A DNA stretch of 64,000 nucleotides from an uncultured Candidatus Saccharibacteria bacterium (GTDB taxonomy: Bacteria; Patescibacteria; Saccharimonadia; Saccharimonadales; UBA6022), in NCBI GenBank assembly GCA_946479115.1, contig CAMLED010000001.1, positions 7,301-71,300 of the forward strand, given 5' to 3'. Numbering within the stretch: position 1 is the first letter of the stretch; the number at the start of each line of letters is the position of its first letter. A program made the translations under genes and the position numbers. Positions 50,866 to 60,634 of this stretch are shown here, one piece after another. The notes beneath the pieces were generated by a model. That model had not been told where the DNA came from, made no database searches, and saw only the letters and a program-made list of their open reading frames with translations.

Positions 50866-51339
50866 AGTTTTCTTGTCGCTGGTGTATAGTCGTGTCAGTA
50901 CATCAGTAGTATTCGCGTACTCGACGGTCATATAGTAGTCTTTACTGCGGTCAACCTTGATGTTGAACGTGACAGTCTCTGTCATTGATGACCCTTCTGG
51001 AAGCAAGTGACGGTATGAATCAATTACCAGGCTTACCTCTTTGAATCGATCTTTTTGCTGCAAGGAATACTCGGCAATGGTCGATTGGATTGATTGAACT
51101 TGAACCGGTGTGAGTCCTCGGTCGAGTAAGGTTGAAAAACCTGGGTAAATAATCGCATTCTTAAGTGAACTATCGGTGCCCTGCTGTGATTTATCGGTAA
51201 TAATTTTTTCACCTGAAGACGGATCGGTGTAGGTGGTGTCTTTTTCGGTGGCACGGGTAAAACCGATAATTGCCAAAATAATAACCCCTATACCTATAAC
51301 AGCTGCGATGACAATTACGGTTCGTCGATTAAGCATCAT
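50848..51339 (-). CDS. Single-span membrane protein, last gene of the secretion operon
   Basis: This 163-residue protein has a basic start, one membrane span (about 7-27) and an extracytoplasmic domain of alpha/beta character (LLDRGLTPVQVQSIQSTI, then 'NIKVDRSKDYYMTVEYA'). No family is recognised. An AGGAGA ribosome binding site supports the start. It lies 12 bases after the lysozyme-like gene, so it is likely part of the envelope complex. Its end overlaps recF tail to tail by 18 bases. Confidence 0.65.
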   Translation of the reverse strand: MMLNRRTVIVIAAVIGIGVIILAIIGFTRATEKDTTYTDPSSGEKIITDKSQQGTDSSLKNAIIYPGFSTLLDRGLTPVQVQSIQSTIAEYSLQQKDRFKEVSLVIDSYRHLLPEGSSMTETVTFNIKVDRSKDYYMTVEYANTTDVLTRLYTSDKKTLLIER

Positions 51340-51351
51340 GATTCGATCTCC

Positions 51352-52821
51352 TTATTTCTTATAAAACGCATAGCTAACACTGCCTTCGTCACTACGGATA
51401 TCAGTGAGAATCTTATCGATCTTTGGCTGGTTTAGTGGTGCAAAGTTGGTATCGGTCTGGCCTGGATCGGCAATCATAAAGTTGCCTTCGTTAGTAATGC
51501 CGCGAAGGATAATTGGATGGCGGTTAGCTGTGAATGGTGCCGAACCAGTCGATATCGTCATGACAACACCGCCGGTATCAAAGACTTTTTTATAGGCAGC
51601 GATATCACCTTTTTTAAGGATAGGTGCGGCTTTAAGACCGAAGTGAGCTGCGGCTTTGACTGGTGAATTCAGCAGGCTTCCGCCAGTGTCTGCCCAGAGA
51701 TTATTCTTAGTATAGTAGTTGAATGTGTCGGTCGGATTGATGTTTTGGCCACCAATATTTTTGGCGATCATTGCCAGTGCGGTAGGAATTGAGCCGCTTC
51801 GGCATACGGTATCACCCTGAGGTGTTTTTAAATCACCCCACCTGCCACCGACCAATTGATTACTGCACTGAGTAAAGAAGGTGAATTTATCACCCATTGG
51901 GCTGTTTGGTAGTGCAGCACCTGTGCCAGCTGCTTCTTCCTTGGCTTTATTTGCTTCGCAGGTTAATGCAAAGGCCGATCCGGGTCCTGTACTTGCACTG
52001 TTAACATTTGTTGCCGTACCTGAATCGGCCGTACCGGTACTTTCTGCGGTTGAGGAGAGGTTTTTGAATTGTTCATACAGTAATCGGGCACCACCGCCAC
52101 GATTCGCTATAACCTGTGCTTCTGAATCAGCCGAGCCCTCGAAATCACGGTGGAAGATATAGGCTGCTTGTTCTGGAGTGGTCGCTGTCTTGAGAGATGC
52201 GAGAGCATATGAATGGCTACCGTTTAACTCTTGCCAAAGATAATCAAGTTGTAATGATAGGTCTGTGATTGGTCGGCCGGTTGATTGAGCTAACGCCACG
52301 AGTGGTGCTTGCCTAGCGGTAAAAGTCCACTGCGCAAGGCCAAACCCAACGCCATTTACAGGGGTGTAATTTGCTCCGGCAATAGCCCCACCCTGAATGA
52401 TAGCAGGGTCCATACCGGATTCAGCACGAAGGTTACCGAGGATACCAGCAATTTGTTCAGCAGTAAGGCCCTTACTACCAAGGAATAACCAGGCTTTTTC
52501 TGCGTTTGAGTTTCCTGCAAGGGGCCCTGAATTGACATCTGTCGGATTATCAGCACCAGGTAGAGTAACGCTGCCATCTGCGCCTAATAATATGTCGTCT
52601 ATATAGCAGACCTCTGCATTCGGATCGTAGTAAATAATATCATTACTTCCGAAAAAGCTATCCCAGCAACCGGCTGGCGTGGTTGTTTGATCGGGAATCT
52701 TACACTGAGTACCTACCCCGACATCCTCATCAGCTGCATATGCCGAACTACTACTTATCAGCGATGCAAAAACAAACATGGCTAGTGTCGCGAGGGTGAG
52801 AGTTCGTTTGAGGTAATGCAT
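51352..52821 (-). CDS. Secreted lysozyme/C39-like peptidase protein
   Basis: This 489-residue protein has a Sec signal peptide (1-29, cleavage near AYA-AD). Residues about 95-235 match the phage tail lysozyme family (PF18013): 'KAWLFLGSKGLTAEQIAGIL' and 'NLRAESGMDPAIIQGG' with a catalytic-type Glu, then 'VGFGLAQWTF'. Residues 320-489 resemble a C39-like cysteine peptidase: a Cys near 339 in 'GDTVCRSGSIPTALAMI', His near 434 in 'NRHPIILRGI' and Asp in 'FMIADPGQ'. It should cut both glycan and peptide bonds of a cell wall. It lies between a PEGA-like protein and the last operon gene. Confidence 0.87.
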   Translation of the reverse strand: MHYLKRTLTLATLAMFVFASLISSSSAYAADEDVGVGTQCKIPDQTTTPAGCWDSFFGSNDIIYYDPNAEVCYIDDILLGADGSVTLPGADNPTDVNSGPLAGNSNAEKAWLFLGSKGLTAEQIAGILGNLRAESGMDPAIIQGGAIAGANYTPVNGVGFGLAQWTFTARQAPLVALAQSTGRPITDLSLQLDYLWQELNGSHSYALASLKTATTPEQAAYIFHRDFEGSADSEAQVIANRGGGARLLYEQFKNLSSTAESTGTADSGTATNVNSASTGPGSAFALTCEANKAKEEAAGTGAALPNSPMGDKFTFFTQCSNQLVGGRWGDLKTPQGDTVCRSGSIPTALAMIAKNIGGQNINPTDTFNYYTKNNLWADTGGSLLNSPVKAAAHFGLKAAPILKKGDIAAYKKVFDTGGVVMTISTGSAPFTANRHPIILRGITNEGNFMIADPGQTDTNFAPLNQPKIDKILTDIRSDEGSVSYAFYKK

Positions 52822-52843
52822 GTCTTTAGTATACTTCTAATCT

Positions 52844-53722
52844 TTAGTTTATATATGATGGTGGAAACGCGTGCTCTTCGGGAGTGTCTTTTGTAACGTT
52901 ATAGCGGGATAGATAAACATTTGAATAGAAAATATCAAACTTATCAACCGGATAGCCATCGTCTTTTAACTGTTTCAAGGCGGCGGTTTTAATGTCTTCG
53001 AGAGTTTGATTAAATGTGGCTGTTGCTGGGACGAACGGTACATTTAACGGCGTAATAAAGAGCGGTTTTTTGGTTGCACCTTCGATTTTAGTGTTGGGAT
53101 AGTAGTCGATACGATAGGTATCGGTAGCAATCACGGTCAGCATACTATCTGTTCCACTATATAACTCGAGATCATCAAGATTATAACCTAACTGTTCCAG
53201 GCTTTTTCGTGCAGATGCTTTTCCCGCCTCTGATTTAGCAACAATACAAACAGCTTTGTTGTCTGCATCAGGCTTTTTGATTGACTGACATGCGTTAATC
53301 GCATAGTTGACGCCTGATAGCGGTAAGCTATCGATCAGCTTCTTGTATTGGACTGTTTTGTATTCTTTGATGACTTTTTGAGATTCAGGGCTATCTGCGA
53401 GTAGTTTCTTGGCTGAGTCTGTCAGCGGGGTGAGTGCTAGCACGATGCGGCTTGTTTTTTTATTCTCGACGACAATTGTTTGCGTTTCCGTCTGGAAGTC
53501 GTCACGAGAGAATGTCGCATTGTATGTGCCCGGTGCTAATTTAATAAACTGCCCATTTTTAATTGTCTGCGTTTTACCATTGTAGGCAAAGTTGATCTCT
53601 TGTGGGGCGACGGCAAATTCGATACTTCCCTGTGGGCGTCCGAGATACCATCCAAGAATTGACAGACCTATAATGAGGGCTGCGATAGTGATAAGGAGTG
53701 GTTTACTGAGTTGTAATTGCAT
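52844..53722 (-). CDS. Membrane-anchored protein with PEGA-like domain
   Basis: This 292-residue protein has one membrane span (about 8-26) and a beta-rich domain (32-98) resembling PEGA: 'NGQFIKLAPGTYNATFSRDDFQ' broken by short gaps. A C-terminal alpha/beta domain (110-292) contains two Cys and is not assigned. It probably lies outside the membrane as a structural part of the complex. It is 15 bases downstream of the M23 gene and 22 bases upstream of the lysozyme gene. Confidence 0.7.
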   Translation of the reverse strand: MQLQLSKPLLITIAALIIGLSILGWYLGRPQGSIEFAVAPQEINFAYNGKTQTIKNGQFIKLAPGTYNATFSRDDFQTETQTIVVENKKTSRIVLALTPLTDSAKKLLADSPESQKVIKEYKTVQYKKLIDSLPLSGVNYAINACQSIKKPDADNKAVCIVAKSEAGKASARKSLEQLGYNLDDLELYSGTDSMLTVIATDTYRIDYYPNTKIEGATKKPLFITPLNVPFVPATATFNQTLEDIKTAALKQLKDDGYPVDKFDIFYSNVYLSRYNVTKDTPEEHAFPPSYIN

Positions 53723-53737
53723 AACGGATCACCTTTA

Positions 53738-56700
53738 CTATGGGTTAATTAATGGCCATGGATCGAGTGCTGCTGCACTTGGTACACCAGGATTTGGGCT
53801 ACCTGATTGCCAAATTTCAAAGTGAACATGTGGCCCACTTGAACAGCCTGAGCCACCAGTATAACCGATCAAATCCCCTGCTTTGACGGTTGCTCCGTTA
53901 GAGACTAAGAATCTGCTCATGTGAGCGTAAATGGATGTATATGTTACGCCATCTACGTTATGTGTGATCCAAATATCTTTTTGAATTGGTGACTCGCTTG
54001 GAACAACTGGGCACCATGATCCGCCTGCAATACTATAAATGTTAAATTCACGCGTTAGAACGACACCGTCACGAGTTGCATAAAATGGTGATCCTGATGG
54101 GACGCCAAGGTCGACGCCGGTGTGGAATCCACCGCCACGTGGACCGAACGGACTGACGAGTGCTGCACCAGCAGTGGTTGGGAATGTCCAGCCATCCTTA
54201 ACGACATTGCCGCTATTTTCGGTCGGAGCGTTTGGATCGATTGGTGTATCGCCAGGCGTAGATGGTAGCGGTGAATGTTTCAGAACCGTATCTTCGCCGG
54301 CTAGTGTCGCGTTAACCGGTTCGTCCATGACGTAATTTCGGAAGTTTTTAATGTCGTTCTCGACAGTTCGTTCCTCTGCATACTTTCGGATATCTTCGTC
54401 GGATATTCTCACCGCTCCGCCTGAGAAATTCTGAATGGCAATGAGCGCTTCACCTTCGGTTTTTAGTGTGTCATCCGTGTCCTTGTTACATATGGAACCT
54501 ACGAACCATTCGTAATCTGTGGCTTTCTCACCTTCCTCAAGTGCTTTTGAGGTTTCACCCCATGGGTCAGCTCGGAATGGGCAGTAATCTAGGTATTTTT
54601 GGAATTGCTTGCCGTGATCGGTGTCGGTACGTGGCTCGCCGGTGTCTTCATTAATATACTCACCATCAATCATGAAATCGAGTGTTGCATCTGGATCCGA
54701 ATCCATTTCATCTGTACTTTTTGTAAATGCCGGTAGACAGTAGCCATCACCAACTGCACCAATGAGCGCAAGCGATGGACAGCACTCGGTGTCGGCTATT
54801 TTGGATAGATCGATAGGATCCGGGCAGGCAACTTTTCCGTACTGTTCGGCTTTATTTTCGTTAAGGGGCATATAGGTACCAGCGTGTGCACTTGTCACAA
54901 GGCTACCAAATGATTTAGGGAGCGTTGAGAATAAGAGGCCTGCGCCTTTAGTAAATGATGTATTGGCATAAGCAGCTACATTCATATTACGGACCATCGA
55001 CCCAAGGAATGAATATTGATTATATACATCAAATGGTTTGTCTTTTGCATCAATACGCGCAATTGCCTCGTCTTGCTTGCGAATATCTTCAGTTGCGGCG
55101 ACATAGTCGGTGATCTGTTGTTTTGAGCCAGGCGCCATGCCGTACGACCCTGCCTGCCCACCAAGAATGGCGGCACTACCTGCGTAGAAGGCATCGCCAA
55201 GGATGGCGCCATGTGTGTTTTCGTCTATTTGAGATAAGTTCATGTTCACGAGCCAATCAACAATGAGAGGCATCGCCTGCTCTAGCGCGGCACTCATTAC
55301 AGCTGCAACACCAAGCGCGATTAGGAGACAAACACCAAATCCAACCAATGTAGGCGCACTTGGGAGACATTGAACGACCAGTCCGATAGGGCCATTAGCA
55401 AGACCACAAATTGTATGCCCAATAGTACGCGCAACTGGGTCACCGGTAAAGAAATGGACTAACGATGCTAGGACCGCAAGTAGCCCGGCGGATTCCATTG
55501 AATGCGCCTTGGCATATTCAGGTAATGGCCCGTTATCTCCAAATTGAGCAGCTTTCCATCCATATGAATCTGGTGCCGACAGGCCCTCGCTACCATCTGT
55601 AGTACCAGTGTTAGGGGTTGTTATTCGATCACCTAGTTCGCTTGTAATAGATGGGTCAATTCCTCCTCCATCGCCTGCCTGTAGTTTATTGGCAGCATTG
55701 AAGAATGCTAGCGCTACTGCCGCGAATGCGGCGTATTTTGCCAGTTTTACTGCGGCCGATACGGCACGTGACGTATTAAACGTCAGACAGGCAGCAGCAG
55801 CAGCATTGGTAGGTTTAGAGGATAATTTACCTAGGGTACCCGTAAGCTTAGCGAAGCGAGTATTTTTTAACTTTTCTTCCATTGTGGCATTAGGATTTGG
55901 CGTAGCAACAGCTTTGTCTTCGGGTAAATTAAACGTCTTTCTTAACGACGCTTTAAACTTCTCCTTCGATTCACTCGCAAGTTTAAATGCCTTAGTTAAC
56001 CCCAATTTAGTTTTAAGCATAGTGCCAAATTTTGTATTCAGGAAGTACGCTGTTTTCGAATTATAGACTTGGCTAAATTTGGCAAAATTTACCGGATCTT
56101 TCATCGCCTCTTTAAATTTAGCACCGTTATCAACCACCGTCCCGTCCGGAAGTGTCATAGATTTAACTACCCAACGACCGAATTTTTTCTCTCCTTGCAC
56201 ATCGAAGCCTCGCGCATCGAGGTTCCGTTTCATACCGTCGCTCATTGTGCCCATTTTGCAGCGAATATTACACTTACCGTCTTTACTCTCGGAGAATGAA
56301 TTTTTGGTGTTATTAATTTTTTTGGCCATTAATGCCTTAGTACGAACGGTCAGCGCAGGGTGTGCGTCGTTAAAGTTATTCGTAAATATTTGCGTCATTT
56401 GCACAAGAAGGAGCGACGGGGATAATAGGCCTGTAATACCAAATGCACCTGCCGCAAGTAAGAGCACGATACCACCGAGTGGGCCTTTTTTTGTGAGGCG
56501 CATCTTTAAGCTTATTGGCTGTTTACCCCCATTGCCGGTGACGGTTGAGTTCATCGGATTCGCTTCTTCGCGATTCAGGGTGTCATTACGGTTGTCGTCG
56601 ATGTTTTTAGCGCCGCCACTAAGATCACCGGACTTGCCTGAAGTATCACCAGCGGTAACTGGATGATCATCTAGTCCATCATTAGCACGGTCATAGCCAG

Positions 56701-56803
56701 AAATATCGTCACGATTTTCGAGTTTATTAAGTAACTCGCCCGGATTTGCCCGGTCGTCAGCTTCCTGATCGTTTTTATAACTGAATTGTGATCCTCGTGC
56801 CAT
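53738..56803 (-). CDS. Large membrane protein with C-terminal M23 peptidase domain
   Basis: This 1021-residue protein has an acidic, disordered cytoplasmic N-terminus (1-100), a first membrane span (about 108-132), a helical region, further hydrophobic segments (about 350-372, 445-465 and 490-515), and a C-terminal lysostaphin-type M23 endopeptidase. The zinc motifs are visible: 'GFHTGVDLG' near 892 (His and Asp) and 'GPHVHFEIW' near 990 (His-x-His). Cysteine pairs in the loop suggest an oxidising outer location. It resembles VirB6/TraG-like channel proteins that carry wall hydrolases. It lies within the VirB4/PrgI operon. Confidence 0.88.
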   Translation of the reverse strand: MARGSQFSYKNDQEADDRANPGELLNKLENRDDISGYDRANDGLDDHPVTAGDTSGKSGDLSGGAKNIDDNRNDTLNREEANPMNSTVTGNGGKQPISLKMRLTKKGPLGGIVLLLAAGAFGITGLLSPSLLLVQMTQIFTNNFNDAHPALTVRTKALMAKKINNTKNSFSESKDGKCNIRCKMGTMSDGMKRNLDARGFDVQGEKKFGRWVVKSMTLPDGTVVDNGAKFKEAMKDPVNFAKFSQVYNSKTAYFLNTKFGTMLKTKLGLTKAFKLASESKEKFKASLRKTFNLPEDKAVATPNPNATMEEKLKNTRFAKLTGTLGKLSSKPTNAAAAACLTFNTSRAVSAAVKLAKYAAFAAVALAFFNAANKLQAGDGGGIDPSITSELGDRITTPNTGTTDGSEGLSAPDSYGWKAAQFGDNGPLPEYAKAHSMESAGLLAVLASLVHFFTGDPVARTIGHTICGLANGPIGLVVQCLPSAPTLVGFGVCLLIALGVAAVMSAALEQAMPLIVDWLVNMNLSQIDENTHGAILGDAFYAGSAAILGGQAGSYGMAPGSKQQITDYVAATEDIRKQDEAIARIDAKDKPFDVYNQYSFLGSMVRNMNVAAYANTSFTKGAGLLFSTLPKSFGSLVTSAHAGTYMPLNENKAEQYGKVACPDPIDLSKIADTECCPSLALIGAVGDGYCLPAFTKSTDEMDSDPDATLDFMIDGEYINEDTGEPRTDTDHGKQFQKYLDYCPFRADPWGETSKALEEGEKATDYEWFVGSICNKDTDDTLKTEGEALIAIQNFSGGAVRISDEDIRKYAEERTVENDIKNFRNYVMDEPVNATLAGEDTVLKHSPLPSTPGDTPIDPNAPTENSGNVVKDGWTFPTTAGAALVSPFGPRGGGFHTGVDLGVPSGSPFYATRDGVVLTREFNIYSIAGGSWCPVVPSESPIQKDIWITHNVDGVTYTSIYAHMSRFLVSNGATVKAGDLIGYTGGSGCSSGPHVHFEIWQSGSPNPGVPSAAALDPWPLINP

Positions 56804-56851
56804 AAGTTGTCTCTATTATACTCCACCTGTCCCTTACTATAAGCGTTTTTC

Positions 56852-58684
56852 TTATAGTGGTGGTGCAGCTGTAGACTTGGTTGGGTTGGTAGTAATAAGC
56901 CCGTGTTCGGTTGGGCTAGCCTGGATTTGAATATGGACGTGACTTTGCCCAGCAAAGAATAGGCCCTGTCCGACTGGGAAGTTGGAAAGACGCTTCTTTT
57001 CTTCCTCGGTAAGCTTAAAGACATCCGATAGAACATCGACTGCACTAGATGACTGCTTTAACAGTAATTGCATTGATGAGTTGGCGACAATCGCACGGCC
57101 CATCTTACTACCCATAAAGTCTTCAACGTCCTGGGTAATAGTGGTGAGACCTAGATAGTATTTACGAGCGCGTTTCGCGAGACTAAACAAGAAGTTGGCT
57201 GAGTCGTCGTACTTCATCAACTGCCATGCCTCATCAACGATCAACATGCGTTTACGTTGCTGTGAACGAGTGATGTTCCAGATGTGACTAAGGACAATGT
57301 ACATTGCTACAGGACGAAGTTCGTCTTCAAGATCACGGATATTAAAGACAACCATATGGTTATTGATATCAATGTTACTTTGCTGGCTAAAGATACCCGC
57401 AAATGTACCGGTGGTGTATTTGCGTAGACGCTGCGCCAATGACGGACCCGTGCCACCCATGTGTAGCAACGTATCATAAAGATCAGAAATGGTTGGTGGT
57501 AGAGAGTTATGTGTCAAAGGATCACTGGTAATGCCGGCACGAGCGTATGTATCGATCAATCCCTGGTCAAGATCGGCTTCTTCGGATGGGTTAAGTCCCG
57601 CCATAACTTGCCCACTAGCGGTCATCTGGCTCCCACCAAGCATCAAACGTAGTAGACCATGCAGTGTCACAAGGTTGGCACGCAGTGCATCGTCGGCTTC
57701 TTCGCTGTCGATAACACGTGGCAGATCAAATGGATTGATACGTGTATCGGCGTTCAAACTGAGGCGAATATAACTTCCACCAACAGCATCAGATAATTTT
57801 TGATACTCATTTTCTGGGTCGATAATCAGAACATCAGATCCAACCATCATGCTACGAAGCGCTTCGAGCTTCACGGTGAATGACTTACCGGCACCAGACT
57901 TAGCAAAGACGACCATGTTGGCATTTTCAAGTGTAAACCTGTCAAAGATAACCAAACCGTTATTGTGCATATTGATACCGTAGAGGACACCTTTTTCTTG
58001 GGTCAAATCGGCACTGGTGAACGGGAAGCTGGTGCTGATCGCACCGGTATTCATATTGCGGCGAATCTGCAGCTGGTCACTCATCTGTGGAATCGTACTG
58101 TTAAGTCCCTGTTCTTGCTGGCTACTTGCAACCTTGCTAAAGATTAGTTGCTGACCAAACAAGGTTTCGATCTTGTGTTGCACAAAACTAAGCTCATCCA
58201 AGCTATCGGCATAGAGTGTGACATACAGGCCGTAGCGGAAGAAGCGCTCAGCACCAACTTGCAACTGGTCACGGAGTTCCTCAGCGTCAGCCATAGCCGC
58301 TTCAAGGCCTGGGTCACGGGTGCGGCCCTTTTCGCCGTTGATCGACATTGATGCTTGTAGTTGTGTTACCTTTTTACGAAGGTTATTTAGCACTACCTGG
58401 CTGTCGACTGGATAGACGAACATACTAATATCAAGAACCTCATCGATATTAATGAGTGAGCTGAGCCAACCGGTGTAAATTTCGCGGGGATAACCATAGA
58501 TATACAGCGTACGACCATACTTGGTGCCTAGGCGGAAGTGTCCAGAGTGAATCTCGAGGCTACTTGGCGCAATTAGGTCACGTAGCGTCGTCATGCCCTT
58601 TAGAAAGGCTTGTTCAACCTCTAGCTGCTCGGCCTCACGTTGTTTGGCGGCAATATCAACTGCGTCTAGTTTTTTCTTGGCCAT
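56852..58684 (-). CDS. virB4: VirB4/TraC-like secretion ATPase
   Basis: This 610-residue protein is the motor ATPase of a type IV secretion-like system. The N-terminal domain (1-240) includes 'YIYGYPREIYTGWLSSLINI', and the RecA-like domain has Walker A 'AKSGAGKS' (261-268), then 'VLIIDPENEYQ' and Walker B 'RMLIVDEAWQLM' near 485. 'LTTITQDVEDF' is the Gln-containing sensor typical of VirB4. It works at the cytoplasmic face. No VirD4 coupling protein or relaxase gene is present nearby. It follows the TraC-like gene by 2 bases. Confidence 0.95.
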   Translation of the reverse strand: MAKKKLDAVDIAAKQREAEQLEVEQAFLKGMTTLRDLIAPSSLEIHSGHFRLGTKYGRTLYIYGYPREIYTGWLSSLINIDEVLDISMFVYPVDSQVVLNNLRKKVTQLQASMSINGEKGRTRDPGLEAAMADAEELRDQLQVGAERFFRYGLYVTLYADSLDELSFVQHKIETLFGQQLIFSKVASSQQEQGLNSTIPQMSDQLQIRRNMNTGAISTSFPFTSADLTQEKGVLYGINMHNNGLVIFDRFTLENANMVVFAKSGAGKSFTVKLEALRSMMVGSDVLIIDPENEYQKLSDAVGGSYIRLSLNADTRINPFDLPRVIDSEEADDALRANLVTLHGLLRLMLGGSQMTASGQVMAGLNPSEEADLDQGLIDTYARAGITSDPLTHNSLPPTISDLYDTLLHMGGTGPSLAQRLRKYTTGTFAGIFSQQSNIDINNHMVVFNIRDLEDELRPVAMYIVLSHIWNITRSQQRKRMLIVDEAWQLMKYDDSANFLFSLAKRARKYYLGLTTITQDVEDFMGSKMGRAIVANSSMQLLLKQSSSAVDVLSDVFKLTEEEKKRLSNFPVGQGLFFAGQSHVHIQIQASPTEHGLITTNPTKSTAAPPL

Positions 58685-58686
58685 GA

Positions 58687-59529
58687 TTACATCTCCCCTT
58701 CTTGCAAGTGTGGACGAGGTGCCTCACCCTGTCCCTTGCGGACATACGTTGATGTAACGTCATTAAAGTTACCGAGTGGTTCCCGGACGGCCGTGTCAGG
58801 GTTATACATGTTGTAGTATAGCTCACCGAGCTCTTTAGTATTTAACTGTACACTTTTTACACCAATTTGATACAAACCACTAGTGACAGAGTCGACACGG
58901 TTTTTGATTTCATCTTTTGCCTTGTCGTAGGTTACTTTATCGATTTTAGTCGCGTTTGTTTGTGGACCACCAAAGATTTTACCAAAGAAGCCTTTTCCCT
59001 GATCCTTTAAGGTTGCAAGGTCGCCTGATGGGTAGAACGGTACGATAATGAAGAAACTCTTGTCCATAATGTTCGCTTCTTGTGACAGCACATCAATAAA
59101 GTTGATGTAGTCATCCATCAAGACGTTCAAGAGCATATTATCCTGTGCGCGGCGAATAGTAACCAGACGATCAATATAGGGACCGATATCAACTCGTTGC
59201 GAACGGATAAAGATTTGAATTGGAAAATACAGCGCATTTAGGAAGTTTTGATAGCTATACTCGACACCTTCTCGTTCGCGTGAACTCATCAAATCAAAGT
59301 TGATTGATTTACAGGCGATGACCGCACGAAAACTCCCATCGTTCATGATTGCCATGTTTTCGCGGATTTCTGAGATAAGAAGACTATTTTGTGTCGTGTT
59401 TTGATTAACCGGCTTGGCAGCTGGTTGACCACCTGCTGCAGGAGCACCAGGCGTTGGCTGGGCAGAACCGATCACTTGTTGTGGAGTAACTGGCAGAGCC
59501 TGAGGTGGTTGTTGATTATTCGGTGGCAC
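58687..59529 (-). CDS. TraC-like domain protein (VirB4 companion)
   Basis: This 280-residue protein has a Pro/Gln/Ala-rich disordered start (1-45) and a domain with 'DGSFRAVIACKSINFDLMSS' and 'YSYQNFLNALYFPIQIFIRS', resembling the N-terminal TraC/VirB4-like module without any ATPase motif. In many CPR genomes such a protein lies between PrgI and VirB4. It may connect the ATPase with the membrane channel. It is encoded 2 bases before virB4, so the two are probably made in equal amounts. Confidence 0.75.
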   Translation of the reverse strand: MPPNNQQPPQALPVTPQQVIGSAQPTPGAPAAGGQPAAKPVNQNTTQNSLLISEIRENMAIMNDGSFRAVIACKSINFDLMSSREREGVEYSYQNFLNALYFPIQIFIRSQRVDIGPYIDRLVTIRRAQDNMLLNVLMDDYINFIDVLSQEANIMDKSFFIIVPFYPSGDLATLKDQGKGFFGKIFGGPQTNATKIDKVTYDKAKDEIKNRVDSVTSGLYQIGVKSVQLNTKELGELYYNMYNPDTAVREPLGNFNDVTSTYVRKGQGEAPRPHLQEGEM

Positions 59530-59566
59530 GATCCCATTCTTCCTTGTCGTTTTTACCTAGTGGACG

Positions 59567-60610
59567 TTAGCGGAGCGATATCACTACTTCATTTTCGGAC
59601 TCACGTTGTTGCTGAATCCGGTTCGCTTCATGTGCAATCGTGGCAATAGATAAATCAGGGTTATTTGCTAGGTTTATTATATCAGGAGAAATCACATTTT
59701 CGCTAGTGGTTATTGGTTCTGGTTCAGGCACAGGGGTAGGTTCGATGATTGGCGCTACTGGCTGAGGAGCGGGCTGTTCGCTAAGTGGACGAATAACCGA
59801 TTGGCGGATCGAATCTGGATAAGGATTGTAATCAATTTGTGGATTAACTGCTGGTTGCGAGGTGGCGACAGGTGCTGGTGGTGCAAAGGCTGTGGCTGTG
59901 ATATCAACAGGCGCCGTAGGTATCACTGGTGTTGCAGGAACAAGTGCGGCGTAGGGGTCAATAACGGCCGCTGGTCCTACTTGTGGAGCTGGTAGTGGCG
60001 CTAGACCAGTTGTGGCTGGCTGATGCATGCGGTCCATCATGTCTTGTCGTCGCTTGGCATCGGCCTGATCGATCATACTGTCAAATGAACGGGCTACTCC
60101 CCCTTCATTGTCTAGTACGTCTTCAGTTTGTTGAGCTTCGAAAAAGACTTCGTTTTGCATCGAGCTAGGTATTTGTGGCGTAGCTACACCACGAATTGCC
60201 CAACCTTCGGAATCGACAATGTTCGCGAGATATGACAGGCGGCGTTCGGCCTCGGTTTGGGTCAAATCTTTAGTACGTTGCACTTCAACGACCTTTGGTG
60301 CGGTAATTTCAACGAGTGATTGAATGCCGTCTGCTTGCCATAGTCGTTTGCGAGGTTTGATGTAAAACGAGACAACAGCGGCTAGATAAATTTCCATTGG
60401 CTGATCTTTGCGTAGCGGTAATGCCAAGGCGCCGAACAAGAAAATTATCGGAAGTGGTACAAGTGCTAATAGTGGAAATAGTTGAAACAATCCCCATGCG
60501 ATTGCTATCGAAATGGCAACAATAATCAAATACACAAACTGACGAAAGCTAAACGGACCGATAAGTTTATCGTCTGCTTCGACATCTTGTGGAACTTTAT
60601 ATACTGCCAT
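59567..60610 (-). CDS. PrgI family membrane protein
   Basis: This 347-residue protein has a PrgI domain (PF12666) in its first 100 residues: 'AVYKVPQDVEADDKLIGPFS', 'FRQFVYLIIVAISIAIAWGL', a second span, then 'YLAAVVSFYIKPRKRLW'. The family has a VirB3-like role in Gram-positive secretion systems. The rest is cytoplasmic, with a long Pro/Ala-rich linker (about 190-310) and a helical end. It lies between the VirB6-like gene (24-base gap) and the TraC-like gene (37-base gap), in conserved order. Confidence 0.9.
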   Translation of the reverse strand: MAVYKVPQDVEADDKLIGPFSFRQFVYLIIVAISIAIAWGLFQLFPLLALVPLPIIFLFGALALPLRKDQPMEIYLAAVVSFYIKPRKRLWQADGIQSLVEITAPKVVEVQRTKDLTQTEAERRLSYLANIVDSEGWAIRGVATPQIPSSMQNEVFFEAQQTEDVLDNEGGVARSFDSMIDQADAKRRQDMMDRMHQPATTGLAPLPAPQVGPAAVIDPYAALVPATPVIPTAPVDITATAFAPPAPVATSQPAVNPQIDYNPYPDSIRQSVIRPLSEQPAPQPVAPIIEPTPVPEPEPITTSENVISPDIINLANNPDLSIATIAHEANRIQQQRESENEVVISLR

Positions 60611-60634
60611 AATCTTTTATCCTAAGTATAGCAC

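Noticed and set aside
56852..59529. A single VirB4 gene split in two by mutation
   Set aside because: The 610-residue VirB4 already has its own N-terminal domain, so the 280-residue TraC-like protein is a separate companion, as in other CPR gene clusters.
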